Assembly (NCBI GenBank): GCA_930367215.1
Contig: OV884059.1
Span: 27,056,945 to 27,120,944 of the forward strand
Origin: Pollenia angustigena
Lineage: Eukaryota; Arthropoda; Insecta; Diptera; Polleniidae
DNA length: 64,000 bases
Reading direction: 5' to 3'
The notes beneath the pieces were generated by a model. That model searched no databases, was not told the DNA's origin, and saw only the letters and a list, made by a program, of their open reading frames with translations. The position numbers and the translations under genes were made by a program. Positions 43,075-54,832 of this stretch are shown here, one piece after another (within the stretch, counting starts at the first letter, position 1; each line of letters starts with the position of its first letter).

Positions 43075-43532
43075 AATGAATGAATGAGTAAATTTACACA
43101 ATTAGAAATTTGCACAAAAATATACAAAAATTATTTTTTGACTGTGTACTCTTGTAATTATATTTATGTTGTTAATAGGATTTGATTAAAGATTTGTTAT
43201 TTTTTTCTAATGCTTGAACTGGTTTAGTGTTTTAATTTTATTTTATTAACCTGTTGCTGAATATAAATGTTTAAGTTTTTGTCGTTTTATCTTAAATTGT
43301 TGCAAAACTGTGGCAAAGATTTTGATTATGAAATGTGCTATTGAATAACTTTGGGGAAACAAATTTTAATATTTCGGTGAGTAGCTTACTATTTTTTAAA
43401 ACGGATGAATGCTGCTGTCACTTTACCAAAAATTTAATATTTTTAACACAACTTAAAAATTATTTTAAGTATTTGTAGGTTATGTTAAAATGGTACGGCA
43501 TTTTTTGTCTTTTAATTAAACAAAATTTTAAA
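43075..43532 (+). other. 3' flank of the carrier gene
   Basis: 3'UTR and downstream sequence. A possible poly(A) signal ATTAAA lies at about 43187. No other gene seen. Confidence 0.45.
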
Positions 43533-43677
43533 CTGGGGTCAACTCGTATGGTTACTCGATATCGAATGCCATCACCTCAAATTACAATACATTTCATTCG
43601 ATATCGAGTGTCATGATACCAAAATAAAAAATATCGACCAATTTTGCTCGATATCGTATGCGATGACTAGACCCCTG
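43533..43677. mobile_element. MITE with GGGGTC ends, copy 3
   Basis: Left GGGGTCAACTCGTATG, right GCATACGATATCGAGC then GACTAGACCCC in inverse order; interior words ATTCGATATCGAGT and TTTTGCTCGATATCG as in the copy at 27206. Confidence 0.75.
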
Positions 43678-44015
43678 ATTTGTTGGACAAACTATATTGT
43701 TTGCAATTATTAACATAACCTAAAAGTAACTTAAGAACAATTTTAATGTTAAGGCTTTGAAAGAAAAGAACAAAGATAGTAGATCTTATGGAAATGTTAA
43801 CTTCTAAACGTTTACAGGTTAAAAGTCCCCAACGTTTTTTTTAAAACAATTTGGCCCTTAATTATGAAAGAACGGTACCCTCTACTTTATTTCAAGTTTA
43901 GCCGCTACTTTTTGAGCGAAATACGGACATTGTAAGAGATTTACTATTCATCTTTTGAGAACTACGTGTAGAATAGTTGTGGGTAATTTTTTTTTTGCTC
44001 TCGAATTTTTGTTTA

Positions 44016-44373
44016 GTCTGGGTTTACACTATGCAAATTTTCTTTCAGAAAGTCTAACTTTATAGGTACGAGAGGAAGAGGAACAGGCTATCAGGGGTGT
44101 GCTGGAAATCGAAAACGTAAAACGCAAGCATTTTAAAGTTGTTTTTATAACACTTTTAATCTAATTTTTATTATAAAATTCTGTTTAATAGAGAAATATT
44201 TGTAAACTATTTGTCATAAAAACCGTTTATTACAAAAATCTAATTAAAAAACGACTTTTCAAATTCTTGCATTTTACGTTTTCAATTTCCAGCACACTCC
44301 TGTATTCTTCTCTCCCCTCTTACCAATTAACTCCGACTTTCTTAAAGAAAACTTTCGTAGTGTGAACCCAGAC
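44016..44373. mobile_element. PIF/Harbinger-like MITE, TTA duplication
   Basis: Ends GTCTGGGTTTACACTATG and the complement of GTCTGGGTTCACACTACG; pairing continues through TTTTCTTT and AGAAAGTC (about 40 bp). TTA duplicated at 44013-44015 and 44374-44376. 358 bp, non-coding. Confidence 0.82.
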
Positions 44374-44658
44374 TTAGTAGATCATCCCAATAAGGCATTT
44401 CATGTATGCGATGGAAATCGATCAATTCCAAAACGATCGTCTTTAAAAGGTGTGATGAATTTCGATCGATTTTAAAATCCTTTTCTGTATTAAAGTTTTA
44501 TTTTTATGTTTAATTTTATATTTATTTCAGCTAATTTTAAAGGCCTCTAAGGACCAATGAAGCTAAGAATTGTCAAGCATATGGTACTGACGTTGGGGCT
44601 TACCTTAAAGTAGTTTTTCTTCCTGACTGGCAGGGACAGGCTTTACAGCTAGTAGACG

Positions 44659-45426
44659 GCCATGTTTTGACAATCGCAAAACGCTTAATATTTGCGATTC
44701 TGATTTAAAATCGTATACTATGTGTTCTGTAAATCGCAAGAGGTTTGGTGACTTAAATTCGCAAAAGTATGCTCTAGTGAGATAGAATATTTTATAAAGA
44801 AACTATGGCAAATCGCAAGAAAAACGTATGAGTTTCAGAACAACATAACCACGAAAATAACGTAAGCGACATCATTTTCAATTTTCGTTTTTTTAATAAA
44901 TGACTTTATTGGCAACACTTGCATCATCTCCTAAAATGTCATGGTCACATAACCCCGGGTCTCCACGTAGCAATATTTATTGCGGTAACATCAAATTTGA
45001 TTGCTCTATTAAATTTGCGACGTATAGACCGCATATTGCCATGAGTGGCAATCCATTGCGCAATGATTGCTCTTCTGATTGCTTGAGCAATTAAAATGAG
45101 TTATTTATCTGACATTTCATTTCTCTGTACGATTGTTTATGGCAAAGCAATTACACGTGTTCTCCAGCAATATAATCAGCAATTATTGCGCCATTGTTCT
45201 GCCGCCGTTTTTGCTTGTGCTTAGAAAAAAAAATTGCTATGTGGAGACCCAGCGTAAGGCACCGTTACGATTTTATAGCAAGAACAATTTTATCGTAAGC
45301 GACAAATTTCATACAAAATTTATATAAAATAAAATAAAAAAACTCTCTCCTGTAAAATTTGATTTTTGGCGATTACGTTATTTTCGCGGTTAGGGCTCGA
45401 CAAGGGTGCGATTGTCAGGACATGGC
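44659..45426. repeat. Inverted-repeat element, GCCATGT..TGACAATCGCA ends
   Basis: Left GCCATGTTTTGACAATCGCA, right the complement of GCCATGTCCTGACAATCGCA. Interior near the ends repeats AATCGCAA. A further inverted pair (44957-45250) lies inside. Confidence 0.6.
44957..45250. mobile_element. MITE with GGGTCTCCAC ends (nested)
   Basis: Ends GGGTCTCCACGTAGCAAT and the complement of GGGTCTCCACATAGCAAT. Interior words TTGCGCAATGATTGC and GAGCAAT fold further. No duplication identified. Confidence 0.7.
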
Positions 45427-45659
45427 TGATAATATAAAATTTAAAAGATTATGTAAGTATGTATGTATATGAAAACAGAAAACAAGAGAAAAATATATTC
45501 AAATTGAATTGTTAAAGATACTAAAAATAATATTATCGGTTTTAAATCGTTACATTTTCAAAATCGATTTTCATCACATACCTGATTGGTTTTGAATCAG
45601 ATGTAGTCGAAAATAACTAATATAAAAAGCATTTAAAAAAAACAAAAATAAAATCAAAA

Positions 45660-45831
45660 AATATTTCATTCCGTACGGAAAGTGCGATCTGTTTCGCAAC
45701 TTGCTTAAGCAAATGCCAGTTTCATAAAATTAACCAAAAAGTTTTCTTAAGCTCAATATTTTGCGACACATATGAATCACATGTATTCGCGCAATTGCTT
45801 AAGCCAACTTAAGAATATTACAGTTGGGCCT
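45660..45831. repeat. Partial MITE of the AGGCCCAAC family
   Basis: Shares TGCTTAAGCAAATG, CCAGTTTCATAAAA and the terminus GTTGGGCCTT with 22937-24266 and 56501-56756. The left end is missing. Confidence 0.65.
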
Positions 45832-46135
45832 TGAGTCTTAAAGAGCGCACCTTTTTACACAAAAATAGAACTCACATCTTTCGGCAAAAGTCGGAGACTT
45901 CTTTGTACTTCCCATACATTTCCTAAATTCAAATTAAAATCAACTTTTCTGTTTAATTTTTCTTCCTCAATATTATTAATTAATAACTAGTTATTTATTT
46001 TAACAGTTATACAAAACAAATTTATCTTAACGACTATAACTAATATATTGCAAGTAAAAAATTTATATTTATACAATGTTAAATGAGGGAAAATTGTAGC
46101 AATAGAAAAAAAGCATTAAATTAAAAAAAAATATT

Positions 46136-47420
46136 TTAATAATAGCGCACAGAATAGCCAGCCGGAGATGAGGGTTGATATTGAGGATTAAAGTTATTGT
46201 AAGAGGGATATTGAAAACCTTGGGAGGGATCAAAATTACCAAAACCATTAAAATTTCCTCCAAAACCAATCTGGCCTTGAAATGGAGGCTGAATTAAATT
46301 AAAATTGAATGGAGGCGTTGGAGAAGGAGGAAGATTATTATCATTAACATTGCCATTATTTGTATTAGGATCATCATTTTGATTAGCATTATTACTAGAA
46401 TCGTTATCGTCCTGCTCAATGTTACTATCATTATTGGGATCTTTAGCTTCTTCCTGATCATTATTAGCAGCGTCATCATAGTTTATATCATCATTATAGT
46501 CATTGGTATTTACAGAGGCTTCATTATTATTGTTTGCATTTTCATTATTGGGAGATGGAGGATCATTGTTACTTACTGCTGCTGCTGCTGGAGGCGCATT
46601 ATTGGTAGAGGTATCTGCAAAGTGAGCGAGGAAATCCTATATAATGGCAATTATTATCAAGATCGTTTACTATACCATCTGGTTGTCTATACTGGTAAAC
46701 AAGACGATTATGCAATTGAGGTACACGTCCTTGGGCTCTGGGCCGATTGGGTGTGGTCGGCCTTTGGGATGTTGCTGGGGGAGGATTAGGGGTTTGTGCA
46801 GCAGAAGCAGGTGCATCATCATTATCGTCATAATTGTAATCATAGTCGTCATAATAATCAAAATAAGGCACTTTTTGTTTTCCCAATAAACCATAAGGTC
46901 TACGTGGTATAGGTCTACGTCTAGCTGGTGCTCGGGATGGTGGTGGTGCAGCCGTTGTAGTTGTGGTGGTGGTAGTAGTAGATGGCCTTCGCCTGCGAGC
47001 TGGTCGTACTGGTAGTTTACCGCCATAATCGTTATAATCGAAATTAATGTAACCACCTGTATTAAATTTATTGGGGCCACTCAAATCAAAGGGAAACCTG
47101 AAGCCACCTTTATTGAAAAAGAAAGGCGCTTGGGTAGTAGTTGTTGTAGTAGTAGTAGTGGTAGTAGTAGTGGTACGTCTAGGTGCTGGAGCAGCTTTCG
47201 AATTAATTATATTACGCGAAATATTAGCCTTTACATTACTGGCCGTAGCACTTTTTAATAATAAATTACGCACAAATAAACCAAAGTCCACCGCTCTTTT
47301 ATCGCGTTCTTCTTCGCTGGCTGGCAATAAATCCTTTCTAACCACCTGGGCCAAAGTAATTGCATTGCCAGCAATTAGCAGCACTGCCAATAAGTGTGCA
47401 TAAACTAGCCTCATTATCAT
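46136..47420 (-). CDS. Secreted Thr-rich, Asn/Asp-rich protein, two exons
   Basis: Exon 1 47420-46676 and exon 2 46614-46136 join across a 61-nt intron (G|GTATAG...TTTGCAG|AT, phase 1) to give 407 residues. Start chosen at MIMRLVYAHLLAVLLIAGNA, a clear signal peptide (residues 1 to about 24); 28 upstream in-frame codons look like 5'UTR. KR at 41-42 could be a processing site. Poly-Thr at 83-96 and 148-156 are likely O-glycosylated linkers; Arg/Pro-rich and Tyr/Asp-rich blocks follow (KVPYFDYYDDYDYNYDD). Exon 2 is Asn/Asp-rich and ends in a Gly/Phe/Tyr-rich tail (GFGGNFNGFGNF ... SVRYY). No known domain or Cys pattern. An extracellular matrix, cuticle or secretion role is inference. Family not recognised. 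Confidence 0.85.
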
Positions 47421-47965
47421 CTGTGTTCCAATGTTAACGATTTTTGTTTTATTGCTGAGGATCCGTTTGTTTTCCGTGATGCAACCGTTAGGTTTGTTCG
47501 CCAAATAAGAACTGTAAATAATAGTTTAAAACTTAAACTTACCTTCCAACAAACTACCATGATATGAGCACTCAATTTTCTTTGAATTAAATTTAATCCT
47601 AAGTTAGTTTTTCGTCTTATGCTGGTTTGCATTGGAGGCTTAACAAGTTTGTCAAGTTCTGGTTTTGTGGTGATCGTATGCATGTTTTCAATATTGCTTT
47701 CATTTTCATTGAAACAAAATTTTGTTCAATGCCCAAACGACCGATCGACATACTGACCGACCAGGTTAATATTAATATTAGTTTTTTGTTATTTCTTACA
47801 TACTTATGTATGTATCTAGTTTATGTGTCTAGCTAGTTATTATTTTTATTTTCATAAAGTGCTCCTTGTTGGCGTTTGGTGGAACAGTGGTATTAAGGAA
47901 GTAACATTTTGTAAAAAGTCTAATGTTTCTAATCTCTACGGAAAATTTTTTTTAAAATGCATTTT
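47421..47965 (-). promoter_or_regulatory. Upstream region of the secreted-protein gene
   Basis: Likely 5'UTR and promoter on the minus strand, by position only. No TATA box found that I trust. Small plus-strand frames overlap it but lack support. Confidence 0.3.
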
Positions 47966-48600
47966 CATACCCTATACCACAGTATACAAAGACAAGTTTT
48001 CGAGAGTGTACCTTAAATGGGATCCATGGGCTATCATGGGCTCGGCTCGCCAGAACAAAATTATGTTTTGAGGTTAAGATTCATGTAAAAGTTCTTTTTG
48101 CCGTATTTTATTTATATATCTTCATCTATATGTTATCCCTTAAGTGTTTAGAAAGGCGGCTTATTCAGAACCTATTGTTAATTTTGGACTTACCAGCACG
48201 AAATTTTGTCATGACATAGCAGCTATAATAAAAATTATTATCGCCAATTTTATATCAATACCAATCTTTTTAAGGAAGTTTTGGCATTAAAAGCTATTTT
48301 GGGAAATAGTTATGTATGGGGAGCTATCATCAAATATGGACCGTTTCCAATAAAATATGATAAGATAATTTAGATTGCAATAGAATAAGTCTGGAGCAAA
48401 TTAATTATAAATACAAACGTAATAAGATGGTTTTAAATTATTCATCGCATTACATACCGTAAAAATTGCGACCCGAACTTTACGCACAATGTTACATGGA
48501 CAGACAGCCAGCCGGACGGAGGGACATCGTTAAATCGACTCAAAAAGTGATTCCCATGTATGTATTTATGTACTTAATATGTTGGTATAACATCATGACC
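47966..48600 (+). repeat. Decayed family 1 repeat
   Basis: CATACCCTATACCACAGTAT at the left and GACAGACAGCCAGCCGGACG GAGG with CGACTCAAAAAGTGAT near the right match family 1, but the middle has diverged. Confidence 0.6.
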
Positions 48601-48682
48601 ATTAATTAACAATAATAAAATTTTTGGTAGCTCTGGTCAGGGCTGGAGATATGTAATTACAGATTGCATTATTGAAAGAAAT

Positions 48683-49630
48683 ATTTTTTTTTTTTTTTTT
48701 TACTTTGAACCAACACTCAGGGGATGCCCCCTACTAATGCAACGCATTGTGTTGGAATAAGGAAAATAGGTTATGGGGAGAAGGAAAGAGGGAGTAGTGG
48801 TTGTGGACATTTAATTTGAATTTTTCCAAGTTGTAGCCGAATGGGAAGACTTCTGCCGAGAGTCTATTCCACATACGGCCAGCTCGACAAAGAAACGAAT
48901 TTTCTCTGTAATGCCTTGTGCGATACATTGGACAATCGACAACAAACGGATGTGATATGCTGGAAAGGCGAGTACTACGGGCATGCCCCCGCGTATTAGG
49001 GATGGTTCGCCCATCTCAGCTGAACATCTTCCGTGGTCATATCGATAGAACACTGCCGCACAGCCCACATTCCGACGATGCTCCAAAGAGTCAATAGAGC
49101 TGGATACCCTACTGTCATTTATGAGATTCAACGCACTCCTTTGCCCCCGATCCATAAGCGTCAAGATAGACCTTGAAGCACCTGCCCAGATATGGGAGTT
49201 GAATTCCATTTTCGTTCGGATATAGGCGGTATAAATAGTGAAGAGATCAGACGGAGTGAAGTAGTTCTTGCACCGTTTTAAGAAACCAAGTCACTTGAAT
49301 GCTTCTTTCGACACTTAAAAGACATGTTGGTTCCAACGAACATCACATTGAATTTTCATGCCCAGAACATCAAGAGTGTCTAATTCCTCAATAGCTATAC
49401 CTCCCATGGATACATATGACGCTGACTCCACAAGACGTCTGTTGGTCAACATGCAACATTGAGTCTTACGAGCATTAACATCGACCCTATTCGCAAGCCC
49501 CCACTCGGAGATTGTCGTAAGGTCAAGATTGAGTGTGTCATTCATATTCCGTCTCATAGCTTCAACCTCAGTAAGGCTTGGTCTATGATCAAAGGAAAAT
49601 GAATGACAAATGCTGCTGTCATATATAGGA
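48683..49630 (-). pseudogene. 5'-truncated LINE, reverse transcriptase C-terminus
   Basis: On the minus strand: ISEWGLANRVDVNARKTQCC, GIAIEELDTLDVLGMKI, a stop, YTAYIRTKMEFNSHIWAGAS, RVSSSIDSLEHRRNVGCAAV and FYRYDHGRCS, then after a frameshift RTRHYRENSFLCRAGRMWNR, HYSLFPSPHNLFS. These match the C-terminal part of a widespread insect Jockey/CR1-like non-LTR reverse transcriptase. The 3' end is an A run (T run at 48683-48703 on the plus strand). The 5' part is missing. Dead on arrival copy. Confidence 0.87.
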
Positions 49631-49699
49631 TTGGAAGTTAGACAAAGGAGGTCATTAAGAAAAATAAAATTGATTTTTTCACCGAGTTTTTTTTTTTTA

Positions 49700-51353
49700 C
49701 TTTTTTGCTTTATTATCCCGAAATCCCGATTACAAAATTTAAATCCCGGGATTTTCGGGATTTAGTTAATCCCGAAATTGTAAACAAAATTTTCTTGTTT
49801 TAGCATTTTTTATAAAAAGAAATTCATCATGACATTCCCCCTTGAGAGCATAGGGAAGAAAATACTGATCTTTACAATTTACTTGAAACGGAACAAAAAA
49901 GTTGAAATTAAGCGTGTCCAACAATTATAAAGAAATTTTAACGAGAAGTGAATAAAATAATTAAAGAAGAAAATTAATAAAGGAAAAAATGTCTTTTGAA
50001 TTGCACAAAACATTCCACTGGTGCACCAAATTCGAATTAAAACTTTACTCTTCACGGGGTTAGAATTATTTAAGTGTTTAACGAGAGAAGGCATAGGAAC
50101 TTCGGCAAATTTATGGAGCGATTTTACAAAATTAAGAAGTGTATTTTAAACACTTCACAATACCCTTCCACTTTGTGGTGGGTATAAAAATGTGTTTTTG
50201 TCAAAATGAGATTTTTATGGTTAACTAAATAAATTGATTTTGATAATTAATTTCGAATTTAAATTTTAATTATTCATTCTAAAGCTTCGTTCACAATCAG
50301 AGCAACAATTTCATTTTTTCTTCGATCTTATTTCTTCCCAAAGTATTTCCTATATTTTCCTTTCATTTTCCAAACAAAAATGTAACTAAAGTTTTTTTAA
50401 AAAATTGGTTCAACTAGAACAAAGCCCATCTATCAGGTCTGCTTACTTGTACAAAAACAAAGAACTTTTTCTTTAAGGCTGTCAAAAACTTACTATCACA
50501 TAAACAAAGCAGAAGGAAAAAATGTGTATGTAAACAACTTTTAAAAGCTCAAAAGAACGAAAACAATGATCATCAGGCTTCTTGCGCAGACCTTTTCAAT
50601 GGGCCTTGAACTAGAACTTCAGCAACAATTTGTATGAAATTGTTTCTGACGTTTAAAATAGTTCTATTTAGTTTTGAATAAAAATTTTTATATGATGTTG
50701 TGAAAAATAATAATAAATGCATAATATTGTTGTGGGTAAAATTTGCAAACGGGTTTTTAAAGCAAAATGGGTGTGGTTGCAAAAGATATTGTTGTTGTTG
50801 TTATGAACACCAAGTGAAAATGTTTCTGGGATTGTGAACGAAGCTTAATTTACTTTATAAAAATTTGAATAGAATCTTACAAATAAATCAATTACAAGTT
50901 TCCTCTATTCAATTGCAATATTAATTCTTTTTTTATTTAGTTTGAATTAACTGAGGTAATTGAATAAAATATAGATTTTATAGAAATTATTTTTTTAGTT
51001 GAATCAATTAACACATTGTTAGAAATCGGACGTTGTTTTTTTCATATTTTTTATTAAATCTATCATTAATTAAGAAAAAGTCATAATTTTCAATACTTTT
51101 AAATGTTAGTAATTAATATAACATTATATTTAACTTTAAAATAACATATTAATATAAACCTTTTGCTTCTAAACCGCTTTTAAAGACGTTTTTTATTAAT
51201 AAATATCTATAAAAAGCATTTATATTCTAATTTTCAAAAACCCCGAAACCCGAAAAATCCCGATATCCCGAAAAATCCCGGGATTCCGGGATTTGATTTT
51301 TTAAAATCCCGAATCCCGGGATTTACGAAAACCAGTCCCGATTGGCATCCCTA
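49700..51353. mobile_element. hAT-type element with CCCGGGATTT-rich ends
   Basis: Both ends carry several copies of AATCCCGGGATT. The right end, inverted, reads TAGGGATGCCAATCGGGACT, typical of insect hAT termini. The left end is less sharp. Carries a nested Harbinger-like MITE (50283-50845) and a short piece of family 1 (CTTTGTGGTGGGTATAAAA at about 50170). No transposase seen. Confidence 0.65.
50283..50845. mobile_element. PIF/Harbinger-like MITE, TAA duplication
   Basis: Ends AGCTTCGTTCACAATC are exact inverted copies and continue through AG, AACA and TTTCA. TAA is duplicated at 50280-50282 and 50846-50848. 563 bp, non-coding. Confidence 0.82.
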
Positions 51354-51649
51354 AGAGATACCTATAACGATTTATGTTTTAGAATTAATTAGATTCAAAC
51401 AATTTTGTGTTTTCAATTCGTATAAAGTATAAATTTTATTGAATAAAGTATAAATTTTATTGAATAATAATAATAAATGTAATTATAAAAACAAAAAAGT
51501 AAAAAAAAACTTTGTGTTTTGAAAAAAAGATATTAGATTTGCATTTGTCTGCTTTGCGACCAGTGCTCTAAATTAGTACATATTCTTAAACCGACCAAAA
51601 TATATGTCCAAATTTGATTGGAAAAACCTAAGTTCGGCAACCCTGTTTC

Positions 51650-51853
51650 AGCACACGTTAACGGGAAATTCGCCTGCATGACAAGCATTTTTACATTGTA
51701 AAGCCCTCTTTAAATCTGTCTCTAAATGGGTCTGTACACGGTCAAAATTTCTCATCAAGCGCTATGGTAGAATTAGTGAAAATGGTTTATAGGTGTGACT
51801 CAACGATGCTGGATGGAAAATCCAAAAATTTAGATATGACGGCGAATATAACG
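51650..51853. repeat. Tandem duplication of about 200 bp, left unit
   Basis: Contains CAGCACACGTTAACG, AAATTCGCCTGCATGACAAG CATT, CCTCTTTAAATCT, TCTCATCAAGCGC, ATTAGTGAAAATG and ACGATGCTGGA in that order. The right unit carries the same words at 52491-52651 and 53711-53722, split by a MITE. Confidence 0.8.
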
Positions 51854-51861
51854 GCCAGCAC

Positions 51862-52487
51862 CAGGGCTGTCAGATATGTCGATTTCTCGCCAAACGTGGC
51901 GATTTTGATACGTGTTTGTCGATGGGAATTCCCGTTTGGCGACTGGTGCCTTTTATGGCGATTTCTGATATAACTGGCGATTAACTTGGCTATTTTTACC
52001 ATTTGTATTATTTCGGTGATTTTGTTTAACAGCTTGTCATTTTTTGTTATCATTATTAATATAAAAAAACTTGCAACTTTTTTTCTCATGATTTTTGTTT
52101 TGTTATAATTTTAAGCGAATTTTATATTTAGTCACTATTTAATTCTAATAAGTTTGTATGTAGGTCGAAACTCCAGTAATGAAATCGGTAAGGCATCGGT
52201 ACACAAGGCATAAAGACTTGTGTACATAATTTAGGTTTATAACTGAATTTAAGATCTCCATTTTAAGTTATTTAAAAAAAATTACAGAAACCGAACAAAA
52301 TTTACTTTTGGCGATTTTTTGTATTTATTCTCAGTTTTTGGCGATTTTTTACTGAAATATTATACTAGCGATTTTTGTATGCAAAATTTAATTAAAAAAA
52401 AAAATTACAAAAACTGAACAAAATTGACGTTTGGCGATTTCTGACATCTGGTTTGGCGATGGAGCTCAAAAAAATCTGACAACCCTG
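51862..52487. mobile_element. hAT-type element, perfect 8-bp duplication
   Basis: Ends CAGGGCTGTCAGAT and the complement of CAGGGTTGTCAGAT. GCCAGCAC is duplicated at 51854-51861 and 52488-52495. Interior repeats TTTGGCGATTT and GGCGATTTTT words. 626 bp, non-coding. Confidence 0.88.
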
Positions 52488-52651
52488 GCCAGCACACGTA
52501 CACGAGTAAATTCGCCTGCATGACAAGCATTGTTACCATATAAGGCCTCTTTAAATCTATCACTATCTATTTCTCGGTCTAGCATTCATTTCTCATCAAG
52601 CGCAAAGGTAGTACATATTAGTGAAAATGTGTTTGTATATTTGAAACTGAC

Positions 52652-53710
52652 CCCTGCAAATAATAGGACCAGTCCAAACACGCGGGGGACCAGGACTAGT
52701 CCAAAAGTAACCCAAGCGTATGGAAAAAACATGGTCTATTTAACATTACGATGTCCTAGGGGAGGACCATATAACCCACCTTTGAACCACTAAGGAGTAG
52801 TTTTAAAACTACTCCATGGTATACACAAGAGGATTAGTTTTGAAGTCGTTTAAAAACGAAAGCACGTCGTAAACATACGAAGACATGTCGTCTCACCAGG
52901 GTTCCCAGTTTTATTTTAAGTCTTATCCCCAATTTTCGATTTTTCATTCCCAAAATCCCCAAAATAGCCTTTTTCTTATCCCCAAAAATCCCCACATTTT
53001 CTTAAAAATAAAATACATAATATTATGTCAATCGAAAAATATGCATACATTGATTTATATAAATAAATCCATTTGTGTAATATTATTAAAACTAATGTTA
53101 TTTATTCTTTGAGTTCTACATATCTATGTACACATGTATAGTATGTAACAAGGGTAACGTTTTAACGCAAAAGAAAAATAATTATGCGTCAATATTTATC
53201 ATTTCAAAAACTAGGGAATCAAAATCAGCCAGTGCAATTTTGTTGTAAATGTTGTTTGTTTAAAAAGGGCATTTGAGATGATTGAATAAATTTGTCACAG
53301 CAAGCTGCAATATTTTAAAGTGTGTTTATTCTTATTAATTCTAATAACTTATATTGCAAGTTCTTAAAAAAGTTTTAAACCGCAAAAAAGACTAAAATTT
53401 GAGCCCAAATCTTGAACAAATCGGTCTTGCCATTGCAAAAAAGGAATTTATAATTATATATTATCCCCAAAAATCCCTAGCGAAAAAAGCGCTTTTCCCC
53501 AAAAAATCCCCTGGAGATTTTTACGAAATTTTTATCCCCAATTACGAAAAATCCCCAATTTGGGGATAAATCCCCAAAACTGGGAACACTGCGTCTCACT
53601 ACAAACACTTTTTAACAATGACATGGTCCATGCTTGCATTACATCGGACCAGTCCATGGAGTAGTACATTTTATCAAAATGGATCAGGTGGTCCAATTTT
53701 ATTTGCAGGG
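52652..53710. mobile_element. MITE with CCCTGCAAATAA ends, copy 2, split
   Basis: Same ends and interior as 24569-24994 (AACATGGTCTATTTAACATT, ATATAACCCACCTTTG). Interrupted by a hAT-type element at 52897-53591. It sits inside the right unit of the 200-bp tandem duplication. Confidence 0.82.
52897..53591. mobile_element. hAT-type element, CAGGGTTCCCAGTTTT ends
   Basis: Ends CAGGGTTCCCAGTTTT and the complement of CAGTGTTCCCAGTTTT. CGTCTCAC is duplicated exactly at 52889-52896 and 53592-53599. Subterminal AATCCCCAAAA words at both ends. 695 bp, non-coding. Confidence 0.88.
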
Positions 53711-53722
53711 ACGATGCTGGAG

Positions 53723-54574
53723 GAAAAATATTACGTCAAGCACACGTAAACGACGTCAAGCATTTTGACCGTGTCCAAACTCCTTAATTGAATTAAATAT
53801 TTTTATGTAGATCAAAACTTTTACTTCAGGGCAATAACCTACCTTTCCTATTAAATCACCTCTCTCACAAATTAATTTAAGTTAAACTATGCGCACACGT
53901 TAAAATTAACCTTAATAAATTTTAACAGGATAAAAATCCTGTCTAACAACATTCAAAATCAAATGATTGTTTGTTGCCAGCACAAATGCTACCGGCCAAC
54001 ACACTGTCACTAAATCTACAAGCAACTGTTGTGGCACTTAACAAAAAATCTCACAGCATAAAATGAATAAATAAATGCACTCTGTACATAGAAAATATAA
54101 CAAGTAAATTGTATTATATAATGATCATTTGCAATTCGAATTAAATACATATCGTTGTGATTTTTTTTTTATAGATAATCTTTTCCTATTGATTACGTAG
54201 TTACCCTAAAAAAATGCAAGTGTCTTGCAAATTATGTATTTTGTTGCCATTTAAATTCTGTATGTTTTGCCTTCGGTCAAAACCTGTTAAATATTGTTAA
54301 TGACATTGTTTTTTTAACTATAAATAATTCTTAATATGGAACTATTAAGAGAAAAATTAAAATTTTTTTAAAGGAAATTAAGATTAAAAATCAGAAAAAA
54401 GGGATTCGTGAATATTAGTTTATGAATTTTCGATATTTCCAATATATTTTGAATATATGTACATATGTATTTTTCCGTTTGGCTTTAGGGATTGTGTAGC
54501 ATTAGATGCTGGCAAAGCAGTATATAGTGCAGCATTACTTGTAGCATTATAATTTTAATAATAAGTTTCATAAG
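53723..54574. other. Intergenic sequence, nothing supported
   Basis: AT-rich; no open frame or repeat boundary I can defend. Confidence 0.4.
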
Positions 54575-54832
54575 GTCGAGCATTATAAATTTCTGCATAC
54601 CAAGATAACGTTAACAGCTAAAGTTTTCAAATTTGGTGCAAATAGCTTGGTTATTAATACGCAACATCTGTTATACAAAGACAATATAAGTTTCTATATC
54701 TCTTAAAAACGGTTACATTAAAAATTGGCAAATTTGGTACAAATAACATCGTTATCAAAGGAGATCTGTAGTAAAATATTTTACTGATTTCATTTCAATG
54801 AGGGTAGCGAAGCGCACTGGGTCAAGCTAGTA
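54575..54832 (-). repeat. End of an ACTAGCTTGACCC-type repeat
   Basis: On the minus strand it begins ACTAGCTTGACCCAGTGCG CTTCGCTACCCTC, matching the start of the repeat at 58646 (ACTAGCTTAACCCAGTGCG). The other end was not found. Confidence 0.6.

Noticed and set aside
46379..46789. 136-codon plus-strand frame opposite the secreted-protein gene
   Set aside because: It is the antisense shadow of the exons and intron of the minus-strand gene.
47512..47542. Possible 5'UTR intron of the secreted-protein gene
   Set aside because: A donor GTAAGT and an acceptor TTTACAG are present on the minus strand but only 31 nt apart, too short for a fly intron.
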